NCBI RefSeq assembly: GCF_003233655.1
Contig: NZ_CP029829.1
Location: 339,001-403,000, forward strand
Direction of reading: 5' to 3'
DNA: 64,000 bases
Source of the DNA: Azospirillum ramasamyi
GTDB lineage: Bacteria > Pseudomonadota > Alphaproteobacteria > Azospirillales > Azospirillaceae
The number at the start of each line of letters is the position of its first letter. Position 1 is the stretch's first letter. Below, piece by piece: positions 38,237-46,056 of this stretch. The notes under the pieces were generated by a model. That model was not told the origin of the DNA. It saw only the letters and a program-made list of their open reading frames with translations, and searched no databases. The position numbers and the translations under genes are program-made.

Positions 38237-38265
38237 TCGACTGGGAGTTATATGTCGGTGATAAT
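38237..38265 (+). promoter_or_regulatory. candidate tctBA promoter
   Basis: TCGACT (38237-38242) and GATAAT (38260-38265) are separated by 17 bases. It faces away from the tctC promoter within a 358-base divergent gap, so one regulator could control both; the rest of the gap holds no gene. Confidence 0.4.
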
Positions 38266-38412
38266 ACAACCGGCAGGAAGGGACGCCGGCTGCCGGACCG
38301 CCAGCATCCGGGACGATATCTCCTGAAACGCGGGCTGCATGACCCGAAGGAACGGGCGCGGCACCCGGCCTTTCCGCCGTCGCATGGCTGAGAAAGCGGA
38401 CACATCCATCCA

Positions 38413-38889
38413 ATGACACATACCCTGAGATCGCCCCGGCCGGCCGCATCCCGGCGGAGATCGCCCCAGGATCTCGCGGCCGGACTGCTGCTCGGCGCCA
38501 TCGCCCTTGGCGGGCTGTGGCTGGCGCGCGGATGGGAGGCGGGGTCGCTGGCCATGATGCAGGCCGGCTTTTTCCCGCGCCTGATCTGCTATCTCCTGCT
38601 CGCGGCGGGGCTGGCGACCCTACTGCGCGGATTGACGGCGGAAGGACCGGCGACGCTGGGATGGGCGTGGCGGCCGTCGGTCGCCATCACCGTCGCCGTG
38701 ATCGCCTTCGCCGCCCTGCTCGACAGGCTGGGTCTGGTGCTCGCCATCCTGGCGCTGACCGGCATCGGCGGTCTGGCCGGGCGCCCGCTGCGCCCCGGCC
38801 CCTTCACCGCCCTGTGGGCCACGCTGGCCACCAGCTGCATCGCCATCTTTTCCTGGGGACTGGGCCTGCCGCTCCAGATCTGGCCATGA
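38413..38889 (+). CDS. tctB: tripartite tricarboxylate transporter small membrane subunit
   Basis: A 158-residue protein with four hydrophobic segments (LAAGLLLGAIALGGLWLA, FFPRLICYLLLAAGLA, VAITVAVIAFAALLDRLGLV and a last one ending LGLPLQIWP), matching the TctB family. It overlaps tctA by four bases. The ribosome binding site is weak. Confidence 0.85.
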   Translation: MTHTLRSPRPAASRRRSPQDLAAGLLLGAIALGGLWLARGWEAGSLAMMQAGFFPRLICYLLLAAGLATLLRGLTAEGPATLGWAWRPSVAITVAVIAFAALLDRLGLVLAILALTGIGGLAGRPLRPGPFTALWATLATSCIAIFSWGLGLPLQIWP

Positions 38890-40388
38890 TGGACATCCTC
38901 GCCAATCTCTGGCTCGGGCTGGGCGTATCGGTCGAGCCGATGAACCTGGTCTATTGCTTCCTCGGCGCCTTGATCGGCACGCTGATCGGCGTGCTGCCCG
39001 GGCTGGGACCGACGGCGACGGTGGCCCTGCTGCTGCCGATCACCTTCTACCTGCCGCCGGTGGGGGCGCTGATCATGCTGGCCGGCATCTTCTACGGCGC
39101 CCAGTATGGCGGATCGACCACGGCCATCCTGGTTAAGCTGCCGGGCGAATCCTCCTCCGTCATGACCTGCCTGGACGGCAACGCCATGGCGCGCCAGGGC
39201 CGCGGCGGCGTCGCGCTGGCCACGGCGGCGCTGTCGTCGCTGTTCGCGGGCTGTGTCACCACCCTGGTCATCGCGCTGGCCGGTCCGCCGCTGGCCGGGA
39301 TGGCTCTGGCCTTCGGTCCGTCGGAATATGTGGCGCTGATGCTGGTCGGCCTGATCGGCGCGGTGACGCTGGCCCATGGGTCGGTGGTGAAGGCGGTGGC
39401 GATGATCCTGGTCGGGCTGCTGCTGTCGATGGTCGGGACCGACGTCAATTCCGGCCAGATGCGCTTCACCTTCGACATTCCGCAGCTCTATGACGGGCTG
39501 GACTTCGTGCCGCTGGCGATGGGGCTGTTCGGCCTTGCGGACATCATCATCAACCTGGAGGAGACGGAAGGGCGTGGCATAAACCCGTCACCGGTCCACC
39601 GGCTCTGGCCGTCGCTGCAGGACTTCAAGGAGGCCTGGCCGGCGGCGGTGCGCGGCACGGCGCTGGGCGCCTTCCTGGGCATCCTGCCGGGCGGCGGGGC
39701 GACGCTCAGCGCCTTTTCCTCCTACGCGCTGGAAAAGAAGGTTGCCCGCGATCCCTCCGCCTTCGGCAAGGGGGCCATCCAGGGCGTCGCCGGGCCGGAG
39801 GCCGCGAACAATGCCGGCGCCCAGGCCAGCTTCATTCCGATGCTGAGCCTCGGCATCCCGTCGAACGCGGTGATGGCGCTGATGGTCGGCGCCATGATGA
39901 TCCACGGCATCACGCCGGGACCGCAGGTCATGACCAAGCAGCCGGACCTGTTCTGGGGCATGATCGCCAGCATGCTGGTCGGCAACGTCATGCTGGTGGT
40001 GCTGAACCTGCCGCTGATCGGCCTGTGGGTGCGGCTTCTGCGCGTGCCCTATGCCTATCTGTTCCCGGCCATCCTGGTCTTCTGCTGCATCGGTACCTAC
40101 AGCCTGAAGAACGACGTGTTCGACGTGCTGCTGATGGCCGGATTCGGCGTGTTCGGCTATGTGCTGAAGAAGCTGGATTGCGAACCGGCGCCGCTGCTGC
40201 TCGGCTTCGTCCTCGGCCCCCTGCTGGAGGAGAACCTCAGCCGCGCCATGCTGCTGTCCCAGGGCGACCTGACCGTCTTCGTCACCCGCCCGATCAGCGC
40301 CGGCCTGATGGCCGTGGCTGTCGGCCTGTTGGCTCTCATCCTGCTGCCGTCCTTCCGTCGCCAGCGCGAGACGGCCTTCAAGGAATAG
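38886..40388 (+). CDS. tctA: tripartite tricarboxylate transporter large permease
   Basis: A 500-residue inner-membrane permease with about twelve hydrophobic segments. Motifs: GTLIGVLPGLGPTATVALLL (the family signature), FYGAQYGGSTTAILVKLPGE, and later LGILPGGGATLSAFSSYALE with GAIQGVAGPEAANNAGAQAS. The ATG at 38886 overlaps the tctB stop; an upstream open stretch lies inside tctB in another frame. With TctC it forms a sodium- or proton-coupled carboxylate uptake system. Confidence 0.95.
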   Translation: MMDILANLWLGLGVSVEPMNLVYCFLGALIGTLIGVLPGLGPTATVALLLPITFYLPPVGALIMLAGIFYGAQYGGSTTAILVKLPGESSSVMTCLDGNAMARQGRGGVALATAALSSLFAGCVTTLVIALAGPPLAGMALAFGPSEYVALMLVGLIGAVTLAHGSVVKAVAMILVGLLLSMVGTDVNSGQMRFTFDIPQLYDGLDFVPLAMGLFGLADIIINLEETEGRGINPSPVHRLWPSLQDFKEAWPAAVRGTALGAFLGILPGGGATLSAFSSYALEKKVARDPSAFGKGAIQGVAGPEAANNAGAQASFIPMLSLGIPSNAVMALMVGAMMIHGITPGPQVMTKQPDLFWGMIASMLVGNVMLVVLNLPLIGLWVRLLRVPYAYLFPAILVFCCIGTYSLKNDVFDVLLMAGFGVFGYVLKKLDCEPAPLLLGFVLGPLLEENLSRAMLLSQGDLTVFVTRPISAGLMAVAVGLLALILLPSFRRQRETAFKE

Positions 40389-40419
40389 GTCCGGGAACAG
40401 GACTGGCCTTTCCCGCAGC

Positions 40420-40455
40420 CGAATCCCGCGGCATCACGCCGCCGGATTCGGTTCT
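40420..40455 (+). terminator. hairpin terminator after tctA
   Basis: CCGAATCC and GCGGC pair with GCCGC and GGATTCGG around an ATCAC loop, followed by TTCTTG. The stem is strong but the T run is short. Confidence 0.6.
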
Positions 40456-40483
40456 TGCCCAATAAGATAAAATTTTATATAAA
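40455..40483 (+). promoter_or_regulatory. candidate promoter of the small membrane protein
   Basis: TTGCCC (40455-40460), a 17-base AT-rich spacer and TATAAA (40478-40483). The AT-rich patch stands out against the GC-rich surroundings and lies 37 bases before the next start. Confidence 0.55.
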
Positions 40484-40519
40484 TGCCGTTGTGTCTGATC
40501 GGGATGATGGGAGCGCATC

Positions 40520-40753
40520 ATGGCCGCCAATGCCTGGTTCGGGCGTCGACTGACCGATGGCGCCATGCGGACGGTGCTCCGCGAGCATCGCCGGGCCAAC
40601 GCCCGCAAACGCGCGCTGACCCGTGACGTCGCCCGCCTGATGCTTGTCGCCTCCGTCCTCGTGCTCGGCGTGCTGGCGGTGGAGATCGGGCGCAAGGCGG
40701 TCACCATCATCAGCCACGGCGCCGCACAGAACTCGGTCGAGCTTACCGGGTGA
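40520..40753 (+). CDS. small single-span membrane protein, unknown
   Basis: I do not recognise this 77-residue protein. Its N-terminal half is rich in arginine ([20 protein letters not shown]), followed by one membrane segment (LMLVASVLVLGVLAVEIG) and a short polar tail. A GGGAG site precedes the ATG and a good AT-rich promoter lies upstream, so it is probably expressed on its own. The basic N-terminus predicts it faces the cytoplasm. Confidence 0.6.
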   Translation: MAANAWFGRRLTDGAMRTVLREHRRANARKRALTRDVARLMLVASVLVLGVLAVEIGRKAVTIISHGAAQNSVELTG

Positions 40754-40776
40754 CCGGAGGCGTCTGACCGGCCGAT

Positions 40777-41127
40777 TCAGGGCAGGATCACCACATAACG
40801 CTTGGTCGTGGTCGTAACCACGGTCCAGCTGCCTTGGAATCCGGGCTCAATGACGAAATGGTCGCCGGCCTTCAGGGTCCAGGACCGTCCGTCGTCATGG
40901 GCGACGACGCTTTCACCCTCCAGGATTTCGCAATATTCCCACTCGTCATAGATGATGCGCCAGGAACCCGGAGTCGTTCGCCAGATGCCGGCGAACCGCT
41001 TGCCGTCGGCCGATTCGTAGCCGTTCCAGGTCGTGAATCCGGGGGCGCCGGACAGGACGCGGTCCGCGGCCGGGCCGCCGGTTTCGGGGGTGATGCCGTC
41101 CAGGCCGGGCAGCGGAATCAGGGTCAT
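40777..41127 (-). CDS. cupin-domain protein
   Basis: A 116-residue single cupin of the DUF861 (Cupin_3) type, which includes ureidoglycine aminohydrolase and EutQ relatives. The barrel motifs are GSWRIIYDEWEYCEILEGES and GDHFVIEPGFQGSWTVVTTT; the usual histidine-rich metal set is reduced. Start 41127 lies 12 bases after the stop of the HAD gene on the same strand, so they form a two-gene unit. The substrate is not clear. Confidence 0.78.
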   Translation of the reverse strand: MTLIPLPGLDGITPETGGPAADRVLSGAPGFTTWNGYESADGKRFAGIWRTTPGSWRIIYDEWEYCEILEGESVVAHDDGRSWTLKAGDHFVIEPGFQGSWTVVTTTTKRYVVILP

Positions 41128-41139
41128 CGATAAGGCTCC

Positions 41140-41853
41140 TCACCAGGCCGCCAACAGTGCCGGCAGGTCGCGGACCGAGTCGAGGCGGCGGTAATGGTCG
41201 TCGGGCACCGCGGCCTCTTCATGGGCCCAGGTGATGGCGTAGGGGATATGAACGGCATGGGCGCCGGTCGCCAGCACCGGCAGGATGTCCGACCGCACCG
41301 AATTGCCGACCATCAGGAAGCGCGCCGGGTCGATGCCGTGGCGGTCCATCACCCGCCGGTAGGTCGCCGGATCCTTCTCGCTGACGATTTCCACCGCATG
41401 GAACAGCTCCGACAGGCCGGAGCGGGCGATCTTGCTTTCCTGGTCGAACAGGTCGCCCTTGGTGATCAGGACCAGCCGGTAGCGGTTCGCCAGCGCCTCC
41501 ACCACCTCCGCCACGCCGGGCAGCAGTTCAACCGGGTGGTCGAGCATCGCCTTGCCGAAGTCGATCAGGCTCTGCAGGTCGCGGGCGGCGACCTTGCCGT
41601 CGGTGACCGCGATCGCCGTCTCGATCATCGACAGGACGAAGCCCTTGATGCCGTAGCCATAGACCCGGAGGTTCGCCCGCTCCGCCTCCAGCAGGCGGCG
41701 GTCGAGATCGGTCGGGTCGGCGGCATGGGCCAGCAGGGCGCGGAAACGGTCCTGCGTCATCGAAAAGAGCGATTCGTTGTGCCACAGCGTGTCGTCGCCA
41801 TCGAACCCGATGGTGTCGAAGGTCCAGCCGCCGGGGGTATGGATGCCGCTCAT
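41140..41853 (-). CDS. HAD-superfamily hydrolase
   Basis: A 237-residue HAD phosphatase. Motif I is GFDGDDTLWHNESLF (two catalytic aspartates), motif II LVLITKGDLF, motif III the lysine of VSEKDPATYRRVM and motif IV FLMVGNSVRSDILPVLATGA. A helical cap lies between motifs I and II (residues about 30-100). The substrate is unknown. It precedes the cupin gene by 12 bases. Confidence 0.85.
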   Translation of the reverse strand: MSGIHTPGGWTFDTIGFDGDDTLWHNESLFSMTQDRFRALLAHAADPTDLDRRLLEAERANLRVYGYGIKGFVLSMIETAIAVTDGKVAARDLQSLIDFGKAMLDHPVELLPGVAEVVEALANRYRLVLITKGDLFDQESKIARSGLSELFHAVEIVSEKDPATYRRVMDRHGIDPARFLMVGNSVRSDILPVLATGAHAVHIPYAITWAHEEAAVPDDHYRRLDSVRDLPALLAAW

Positions 41854-42166
41854 GGGACTTTCCGCCGGTTCGATCGATTGATCCGTAAGTAAAACAAAGC
41901 TTGGTCCAAGTCAGGTCGCCTTGTCCAGGGCGGGAAGGTGCAGGGTTCCATTATTGTCCGCCATCCAAACCGTAAGTATCCACAATGACGCTTTTGCCAC
42001 AGATCGGTGACATTGTATGGCGAGTTCTTCGCTGCCTGCAAAGCGGGCATGTTGCCGTCGGGGGTGGCAACATGGCTAAAAAGAGCGTAATTATATTTCT
42101 ACACAAGGAGGACGTGATCGCCGACCGGCGGACCCTCCATAATAAGACATCTCAGGAATCTCCATC
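41854..42166. other. divergent intergenic region before the DUF1127 gene
   Basis: No gene is supported in these 313 bases. They hold a perfect 7-base inverted repeat (TGTTGCC at 42050-42056 and GGCAACA at 42066-42072), an AT-rich patch near 42088-42100 that may contain the promoter of the DUF1127 gene, and an isolated AAGGAGG at 42105-42111. The only start codon near that motif is a GTG two bases away, which opens a 45-codon frame running into the next gene; the spacing is too short to support it. Confidence 0.4.
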
Positions 42167-42379
42167 ATGGCAACTCTTCTGCATTCGGCCGAGACCGGCC
42201 GCAGCTCCTCCGCCTTCGCCCATGTCTTCGAAATGGCCTCGAACATGCTGAGCCTGTGGCGCCAGCGCGTTGTGACCCGCCGCGAGCTGGGCTATCTGGA
42301 CGAGCGTATGCTTCAGGACATCGGCTTCAGCCGCCTGGATGCCGAGCGCGAGATGTCGAAGCCGTTCTGGCGCGAATGA
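42167..42379 (+). CDS. DUF1127 small protein
   Basis: A 70-residue protein whose second half is the DUF1127 motif: RRELGYLDERMLQDIGFSR followed by DAEREMSKPFWRE. Small arginine-rich DUF1127 proteins in alphaproteobacteria have been tied to RNA binding, stress and phosphate or carbon metabolism control. A strong terminator follows, so it is monocistronic. Confidence 0.88.
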   Translation: MATLLHSAETGRSSSAFAHVFEMASNMLSLWRQRVVTRRELGYLDERMLQDIGFSRLDAEREMSKPFWRE

Positions 42380-42413
42380 GCGCCTGCACGCCGGCCGGCG
42401 AACGCATTGGAAA

Positions 42414-42447
42414 AGGCCGCTTCCGTTGATCGGAAGCGGCCTTTTTC
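42414..42447 (+). terminator. intrinsic terminator after the DUF1127 gene
   Basis: AGGCCGCTTCCG, a 5-base loop and CGGAAGCGGCCT, followed by TTTTCTTT. The A-rich left flank (GGAAAAGG) gives it only a weak minus-strand activity. Confidence 0.9.
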
Positions 42448-42612
42448 TTTGTCCGCATTCCGGCCCGCCCAAGAAATGGCCTGCCCAAAAAGCTATGCCA
42501 TCGAGCGTAAAGCCGGCACATCAGGCTTTACGCATGCCCTCACACGGCAGTTTCCATACTGCCCATAGTTGTGTCAGGCCGTTCGGATGCTTTCCAGGTG
42601 CCGAAATCCGGT

Positions 42613-43782
42613 TCAATGGACAGGTCTGCGCTTGGGGAAAAAGGAGATGCAGAATCTCGTCCCTCGCTCGACCGGTTCGTGATCAACCGAGCCACCGATC
42701 TGCTGAGCAAACTGCTGGATCAACCGCAAGCCGGCACTGCCCGGTCGCGGCGTACTCATTCCAATGCCATTGTCGGTTACAGTCAGGCAGCTTCGACCAC
42801 GGTCTCGATCGGTTGTGAATTCCACATGTACCGTCCCTTTGCCCTCCGGGAACGCGTGCTTGATGGCATTGGTCACCAATTCGTTGGTGATCAGGCCCAG
42901 CGACACGGCGCAATCATGCGTGAGTTCGGTGCTCTCCAGATGAGTTTCGATTTCAATGCCCTCGCACCGATGCCGCAAATTCCCGCACAGGGCTTCCAGG
43001 TAGGTCGCAATCTCGAGGTTTGCTTGGTCGTCCTGCATGAACAACTGGTCGTACGCCACGCTGATGGCGGAAATTTGAGCAATGACGTGCTTGAAGACGG
43101 TCGCCAGTTGCGCGTCCTGCTGCTTGTCCATCTGGATGAGCAGGATCGCGATGACCATCTGGAAGTCGTTCTTGGCCCGGTGCCCCAGTTCATGCCTCAG
43201 CATCTTCTGCCGGTCGACAGCGCGCAGTGCCCGCTCAGCGGATTTCTTGGTGCGCCTCTGTTGCACCATGCCCTGGAGGGCCAATCCCAAAATGTTCGCC
43301 ATGGCGCTGAGAAAGACGACTTCGTCGTTGGTAAAGTCGCGTTGCACCTCGCTGTCCGCCGCCAGCACGCCCCACACGACACCGTCAACCGCAACCGGCA
43401 CGTTGAGCGTCGAGATGATGCCGTGCTCGCGCAGTGGGGACGGATACCGGAACCAAGGATTGTCGCGCAGGTCGTCGATGCGCATGGCCTGACGGGCCTG
43501 CAGGACGCGCCCTGGACCTGATGCGACGTCGCTCCCCAAAGTGGCTTGCCCGACCACCCCCGGTCCCCAGCCGATCCCGGCTTCCACCAGCAGATCACCC
43601 TTGGTCGGGCGGTACCGCATCACCTTGGTGTACTTGACGCCCAAGCCGCGCCCTGCGAGCGAACACGCCGAATGAAGGTGTTGCCCGAGCCGGTTGGTTT
43701 CGGACGCAGCACGGGCAAAGTCATTCAGGCTTTCCTGATGGCGTTGCAGTTTTTCGATATGTTCCGAATTATCCAAGAGCAT
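42613..43782 (-). CDS. GAF-domain sensor histidine kinase, HisKA_2 type
   Basis: A 389-residue soluble kinase. Residues about 20-175 form a GAF domain (HLHSACSLAGRGLGVKYTKV, STLNVPVAVDGVVWGVLAAD). The phospho-acceptor region near residue 200 is LRHELGHRAKNDFQMVIAI, the HisKA_2 form found in general-stress-response and light sensors. The ATPase domain has LGLITNELVTNAIKHAFPEG and TVTDNGIGM. AGGAGA precedes the ATG. No response regulator, sigma factor or anti-sigma factor lies nearby. The coding style is less GC-biased than its neighbours. Confidence 0.85.
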   Translation of the reverse strand: MLLDNSEHIEKLQRHQESLNDFARAASETNRLGQHLHSACSLAGRGLGVKYTKVMRYRPTKGDLLVEAGIGWGPGVVGQATLGSDVASGPGRVLQARQAMRIDDLRDNPWFRYPSPLREHGIISTLNVPVAVDGVVWGVLAADSEVQRDFTNDEVVFLSAMANILGLALQGMVQQRRTKKSAERALRAVDRQKMLRHELGHRAKNDFQMVIAILLIQMDKQQDAQLATVFKHVIAQISAISVAYDQLFMQDDQANLEIATYLEALCGNLRHRCEGIEIETHLESTELTHDCAVSLGLITNELVTNAIKHAFPEGKGTVHVEFTTDRDRGRSCLTVTDNGIGMSTPRPGSAGLRLIQQFAQQIGGSVDHEPVERGTRFCISFFPKRRPVH

Positions 43783-44136
43783 GATGTGCTCTCCTGTCTA
43801 AAGCAGGCAAGAGCACAAGTCTCCCAGCTACCCGCGCCCGGAAAAACTTTGCGGGTAATAATCAACGTTTACCATTATCTATTCTGCATGTAAATGGAAT
43901 ATTATGGAGGGGTGCTGGAAGTTTGAAGTTCAATGTTCTGACAGACTGCGGGTGGCATCACTTTGCCACTACAATTATGTGCACCTCATGACTATGGGCC
44001 GAAACCTGCTGATCCGCCGCCGGTTTCTACGGCCTTTGGCGCAGGGGGGCGAGGATGGAACCGACAGTCGCGAAGCGGGTGGCGGGGATCATCGACCGGA
44101 TCGAGGATCGGCCACTCGTGCCCCGGCGCCGCCGTA
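43783..44136. other. intergenic region with an AT-rich patch
   Basis: These 354 bases contain no convincing gene. Positions about 43855-43905 are unusually AT-rich for this genome and probably include the promoter of the histidine kinase on the minus strand. The right part is GC-rich and runs into a transposase remnant; it may be decayed insertion-sequence DNA as well. Confidence 0.4.
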
Positions 44137-44397
44137 TGGGATGTCGTGATCGATGGTTGCTCGATGCGGGCCAGGAACGGCGGTGAGTTGACCGGACCGA
44201 ACCCGCCCGATCGCGGCAAGCCCGGTACCAAGCATCACGTGGTGGTCTCGACGCACGGCCTGCCGCCGGCTCTGTTTACGCGACGGGGTTCAGGCGCGCA
44301 TCCGCAAGATCGGCGAACACGGATGCCCTTGGCTGCTCGCAAACAAACGCCTGTATCAACGACAGGATCGGTTGGGCCACAGCCGGCAGGAAAAGAA
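44137..44397 (+). pseudogene. IS5-family transposase remnant
   Basis: Two fragments of a DDE transposase are visible. The first (44137-44280) reads WDVVIDGCSMRARNGGELT, then GPNPPDRGKPGTKHHVVVST and LPPALFT, matching the middle part of IS5-group transposases including the DRGKPGTKHHVVV hallmark and the first catalytic aspartate. The second, in the next frame from 44282, reads VQARIRKIGEHG and later QDRLGHSR, matching the later RGIxxxIARRGxEHG and LGxxRWVVER regions. About 60 codons between them, including the second aspartate, and both ends are missing. I found no terminal repeats. Confidence 0.75.
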
Positions 44398-44436
44398 AAG
44401 CCCGCCACCGGAATGATCCGGCGGGCGGGCTTTTTC
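44391..44436. terminator. bidirectional terminator
   Basis: GCCCGCC and CCGG pair with CCGG and GGCGGGC, with AAAAGAAAAG on the left and TTTTTCTTGG on the right, so T runs follow the stem on both strands. On the minus strand it ends the ornithine decarboxylase transcript. Confidence 0.85.
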
Positions 44437-44480
44437 TTGGAGCAACTCCGGGAAGGGCAGGGCGGCGCCCCGCCTCCTTC

Positions 44481-45617
44481 TCAGATGCAGTAGTGCTGCA
44501 GCGGCGCGAAGCCGTTGAAGCAGACGGCCGAGTAGGTCGTGGTGTAGGCGCCGGTGGCATGGATGCGCACGCGGTCGCCGGCCTTCAGACCCATCGGCAT
44601 CTTGTAGTCGGCACGCTCATACAGCACGTCGGCGCTGTCGCAGGTCGGACCGGCCAGGATCACCGCCTCGCGGTGCTGGTCCTGCTCATCGCCCAGCACC
44701 TCGATCGGATACTGGATCGCCTCGTCCATCGTCTCGGCCAGACCGCCGAACTTGCCGATGTCCAGATAGACCCAGCGCTTGGGATCCTCGGCCGACTTGC
44801 GCGACACCAGGACCACTTCGCTCTCGATGATGCCGGCGCTGCCGACCATGCCGCGGCCCGGCTCCACGATGGTTTCCGGCAGGTGGTTGCCGAAGTGATT
44901 GCGCAGCGAGTCGAAGATCGCCTGACCGTAGGCGGTGCATTCCGGCACGTCGGTGCGGTAGCGGGTGGGGAAGCCGCCGCCGAGGTTGATCATGCCGAGG
45001 TCGACGCCGAGAACCTCGAGCTCACGGAACAGCTGCGCCACCTGGAAGATGGCGTGGTCCCACTGCATCAGGTCCTTCTGCTGCGACCCGACATGGAAGG
45101 ACACGCCATAGGGCTGCACGTCCATGTCGCGGGCCTTCAGCAGCAGCTCGCGCGCCATCGTCAGGTCGCAGCCGAACTTGCGCGACAGCGGCCATTCGGC
45201 GCCTTCGCCCGAGGTCAGGATGCGGCAGAAGACGCGGGCGCCGGGGGCGGCGCGCTCGATCTTCTCCAGTTCCGGCTCGCTGTCGAAGGCGAACAGGCGG
45301 ACGCCCAGTTCGAAGGCGCGGCGGATGTCGCTTTCCTTCTTGATGGTGTTGCCGAAGGAAATGCGGTCCGGGGTGGCGCCGGCGGCCAGCGCCATCTGGA
45401 TTTCCGGAACCGAGGCGCAGTCGAAGGCGGAGCCGAGACGGGCCAGCAGGCTGAGGATTTCCGCGGCCGGGTTCGCCTTCACCGCATAGAAGATGCGGGC
45501 GTCGGGCAGGGCGTCGTGCAGATCGTTGTAGTTCTGCTCGACCACATCCAGATCGATGACGAGGCAAGGGGTCTGCGGGCGCTGCTCTTCGAAAAAGCGC
45601 GCAATCTTCTGGGTCAT
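44481..45617 (-). CDS. ornithine/lysine decarboxylase, PLP fold III
   Basis: A 378-residue group IV decarboxylase that makes putrescine from ornithine (some relatives also accept lysine). The PLP lysine lies in IFYAVKANPAAEIL; other motifs are SFGNTIKKESDIRRA, YGVSFHVGSQ, NLGGGFPTRYR, VEPGRGMVGSAG and the dimer-interface catalytic GPTCDSADVLY. It ends TTTYSAVCFNGF. AGGAGA lies before the ATG. A leader of at least 340 bases upstream contains a small open frame and hairpins, suggesting feedback control by polyamines or ornithine. Length and motifs match the alphaproteobacterial enzyme rather than the large inducible enterobacterial type. Confidence 0.93.
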   Translation of the reverse strand: MTQKIARFFEEQRPQTPCLVIDLDVVEQNYNDLHDALPDARIFYAVKANPAAEILSLLARLGSAFDCASVPEIQMALAAGATPDRISFGNTIKKESDIRRAFELGVRLFAFDSEPELEKIERAAPGARVFCRILTSGEGAEWPLSRKFGCDLTMARELLLKARDMDVQPYGVSFHVGSQQKDLMQWDHAIFQVAQLFRELEVLGVDLGMINLGGGFPTRYRTDVPECTAYGQAIFDSLRNHFGNHLPETIVEPGRGMVGSAGIIESEVVLVSRKSAEDPKRWVYLDIGKFGGLAETMDEAIQYPIEVLGDEQDQHREAVILAGPTCDSADVLYERADYKMPMGLKAGDRVRIHATGAYTTTYSAVCFNGFAPLQHYCI

Positions 45618-45690
45618 CTCAGTCTCCTGGGACGCAAGATGATGGAACGGAATGGGTGAAGTCGGGGGGAACGGAGCGGCCGGGCGGGCC

Positions 45691-45765
45691 GATCAGCAAC
45701 TCAAAAAGCTGATCAGGCGCTCAGGCCGCCAATACTGGATTGCCCCGTACAGAACCCTGTTCTGT
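45691..45765 (-). promoter_or_regulatory. structured leader RNA of the ornithine decarboxylase gene
   Basis: On the minus strand, ACAGAAC, a three-base AGG loop and GTTCTGT (45749-45765) form a perfect stem inside the leader reading frame. Downstream, GATCAGC and GCTGATC (45691-45715) form a second stem whose first strand contains the leader stop codon. Neither is a plain terminator. A conserved 'speF' leader motif is known upstream of ornithine decarboxylase genes in alphaproteobacteria; this region has the right place and kind of structure, but the match was not tested. Confidence 0.65.
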
Positions 45766-45835
45766 CCGTATGGTCCAGGAGCGGCAATTTTCGGAGACGG
45801 GTGAGCGCGCGCCCACCCACAACAACATCAACCAT
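45713..45835 (-). CDS. putative leader peptide of ornithine decarboxylase
   Basis: A 40-codon frame begins at ATG 45835 (minus strand) with a textbook GGAGG five bases upstream. The peptide starts MVDVVVGGRALTRLRKLP, continues LLDHTDRTGFCTGQSSIG and ends GLSA. It has a basic middle and a polar, glycine-rich end. The last third coincides with a perfect RNA hairpin, and the stop codon is inside a second one, about 95 bases before the decarboxylase. It could sense ornithine or polyamines during translation like SpeFL in enterobacteria, although it is not similar to SpeFL in sequence. The frame is open 24 codons further upstream without a ribosome binding site. Confidence 0.6.
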   Translation of the reverse strand: MVDVVVGGRALTRLRKLPLLDHTDRTGFCTGQSSIGGLSA

Positions 45836-45959
45836 CGTAACCTCCAAGTCGCCGCCTTGTTTAAGGGACGGTCGGGGATCACGCGTTACGTCGTTGCATA
45901 ACCACATCTCGGAGACGCCGAGGGGCGGGCCAGCGGCACGTGCGCTTGCGAGTTCGCGT

Positions 45960-45987
45960 TACATAGATCCAACGCGTTCGATTGCAA
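45960..45987 (-). promoter_or_regulatory. candidate promoter of the decarboxylase leader
   Basis: On the minus strand TTGCAA (45982-45987) and TATGTA (45960-45965) are 16 bases apart, about 125 bases before the leader peptide start. The spacing is slightly short and the assignment tentative. Confidence 0.35.
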
Positions 45988-46056
45988 AGTGAAAAATGCC
46001 GCGTGCCCCAAAAAAGTGGCAGACCTTTTTAGGAGCCAAAAAACCGGAGCGATTTC

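Noticed and set aside
42114..42251. A 45-codon frame from GTG 42114 behind AAGGAGG
   Set aside because: Only two bases separate the motif from the start, and the frame runs into the DUF1127 gene with a proline-rich, unlikely translation.
43904..44149. An ATG frame of 81 codons near the AT-rich patch
   Set aside because: Poor composition, no domain, and its right half overlaps decayed transposase DNA.
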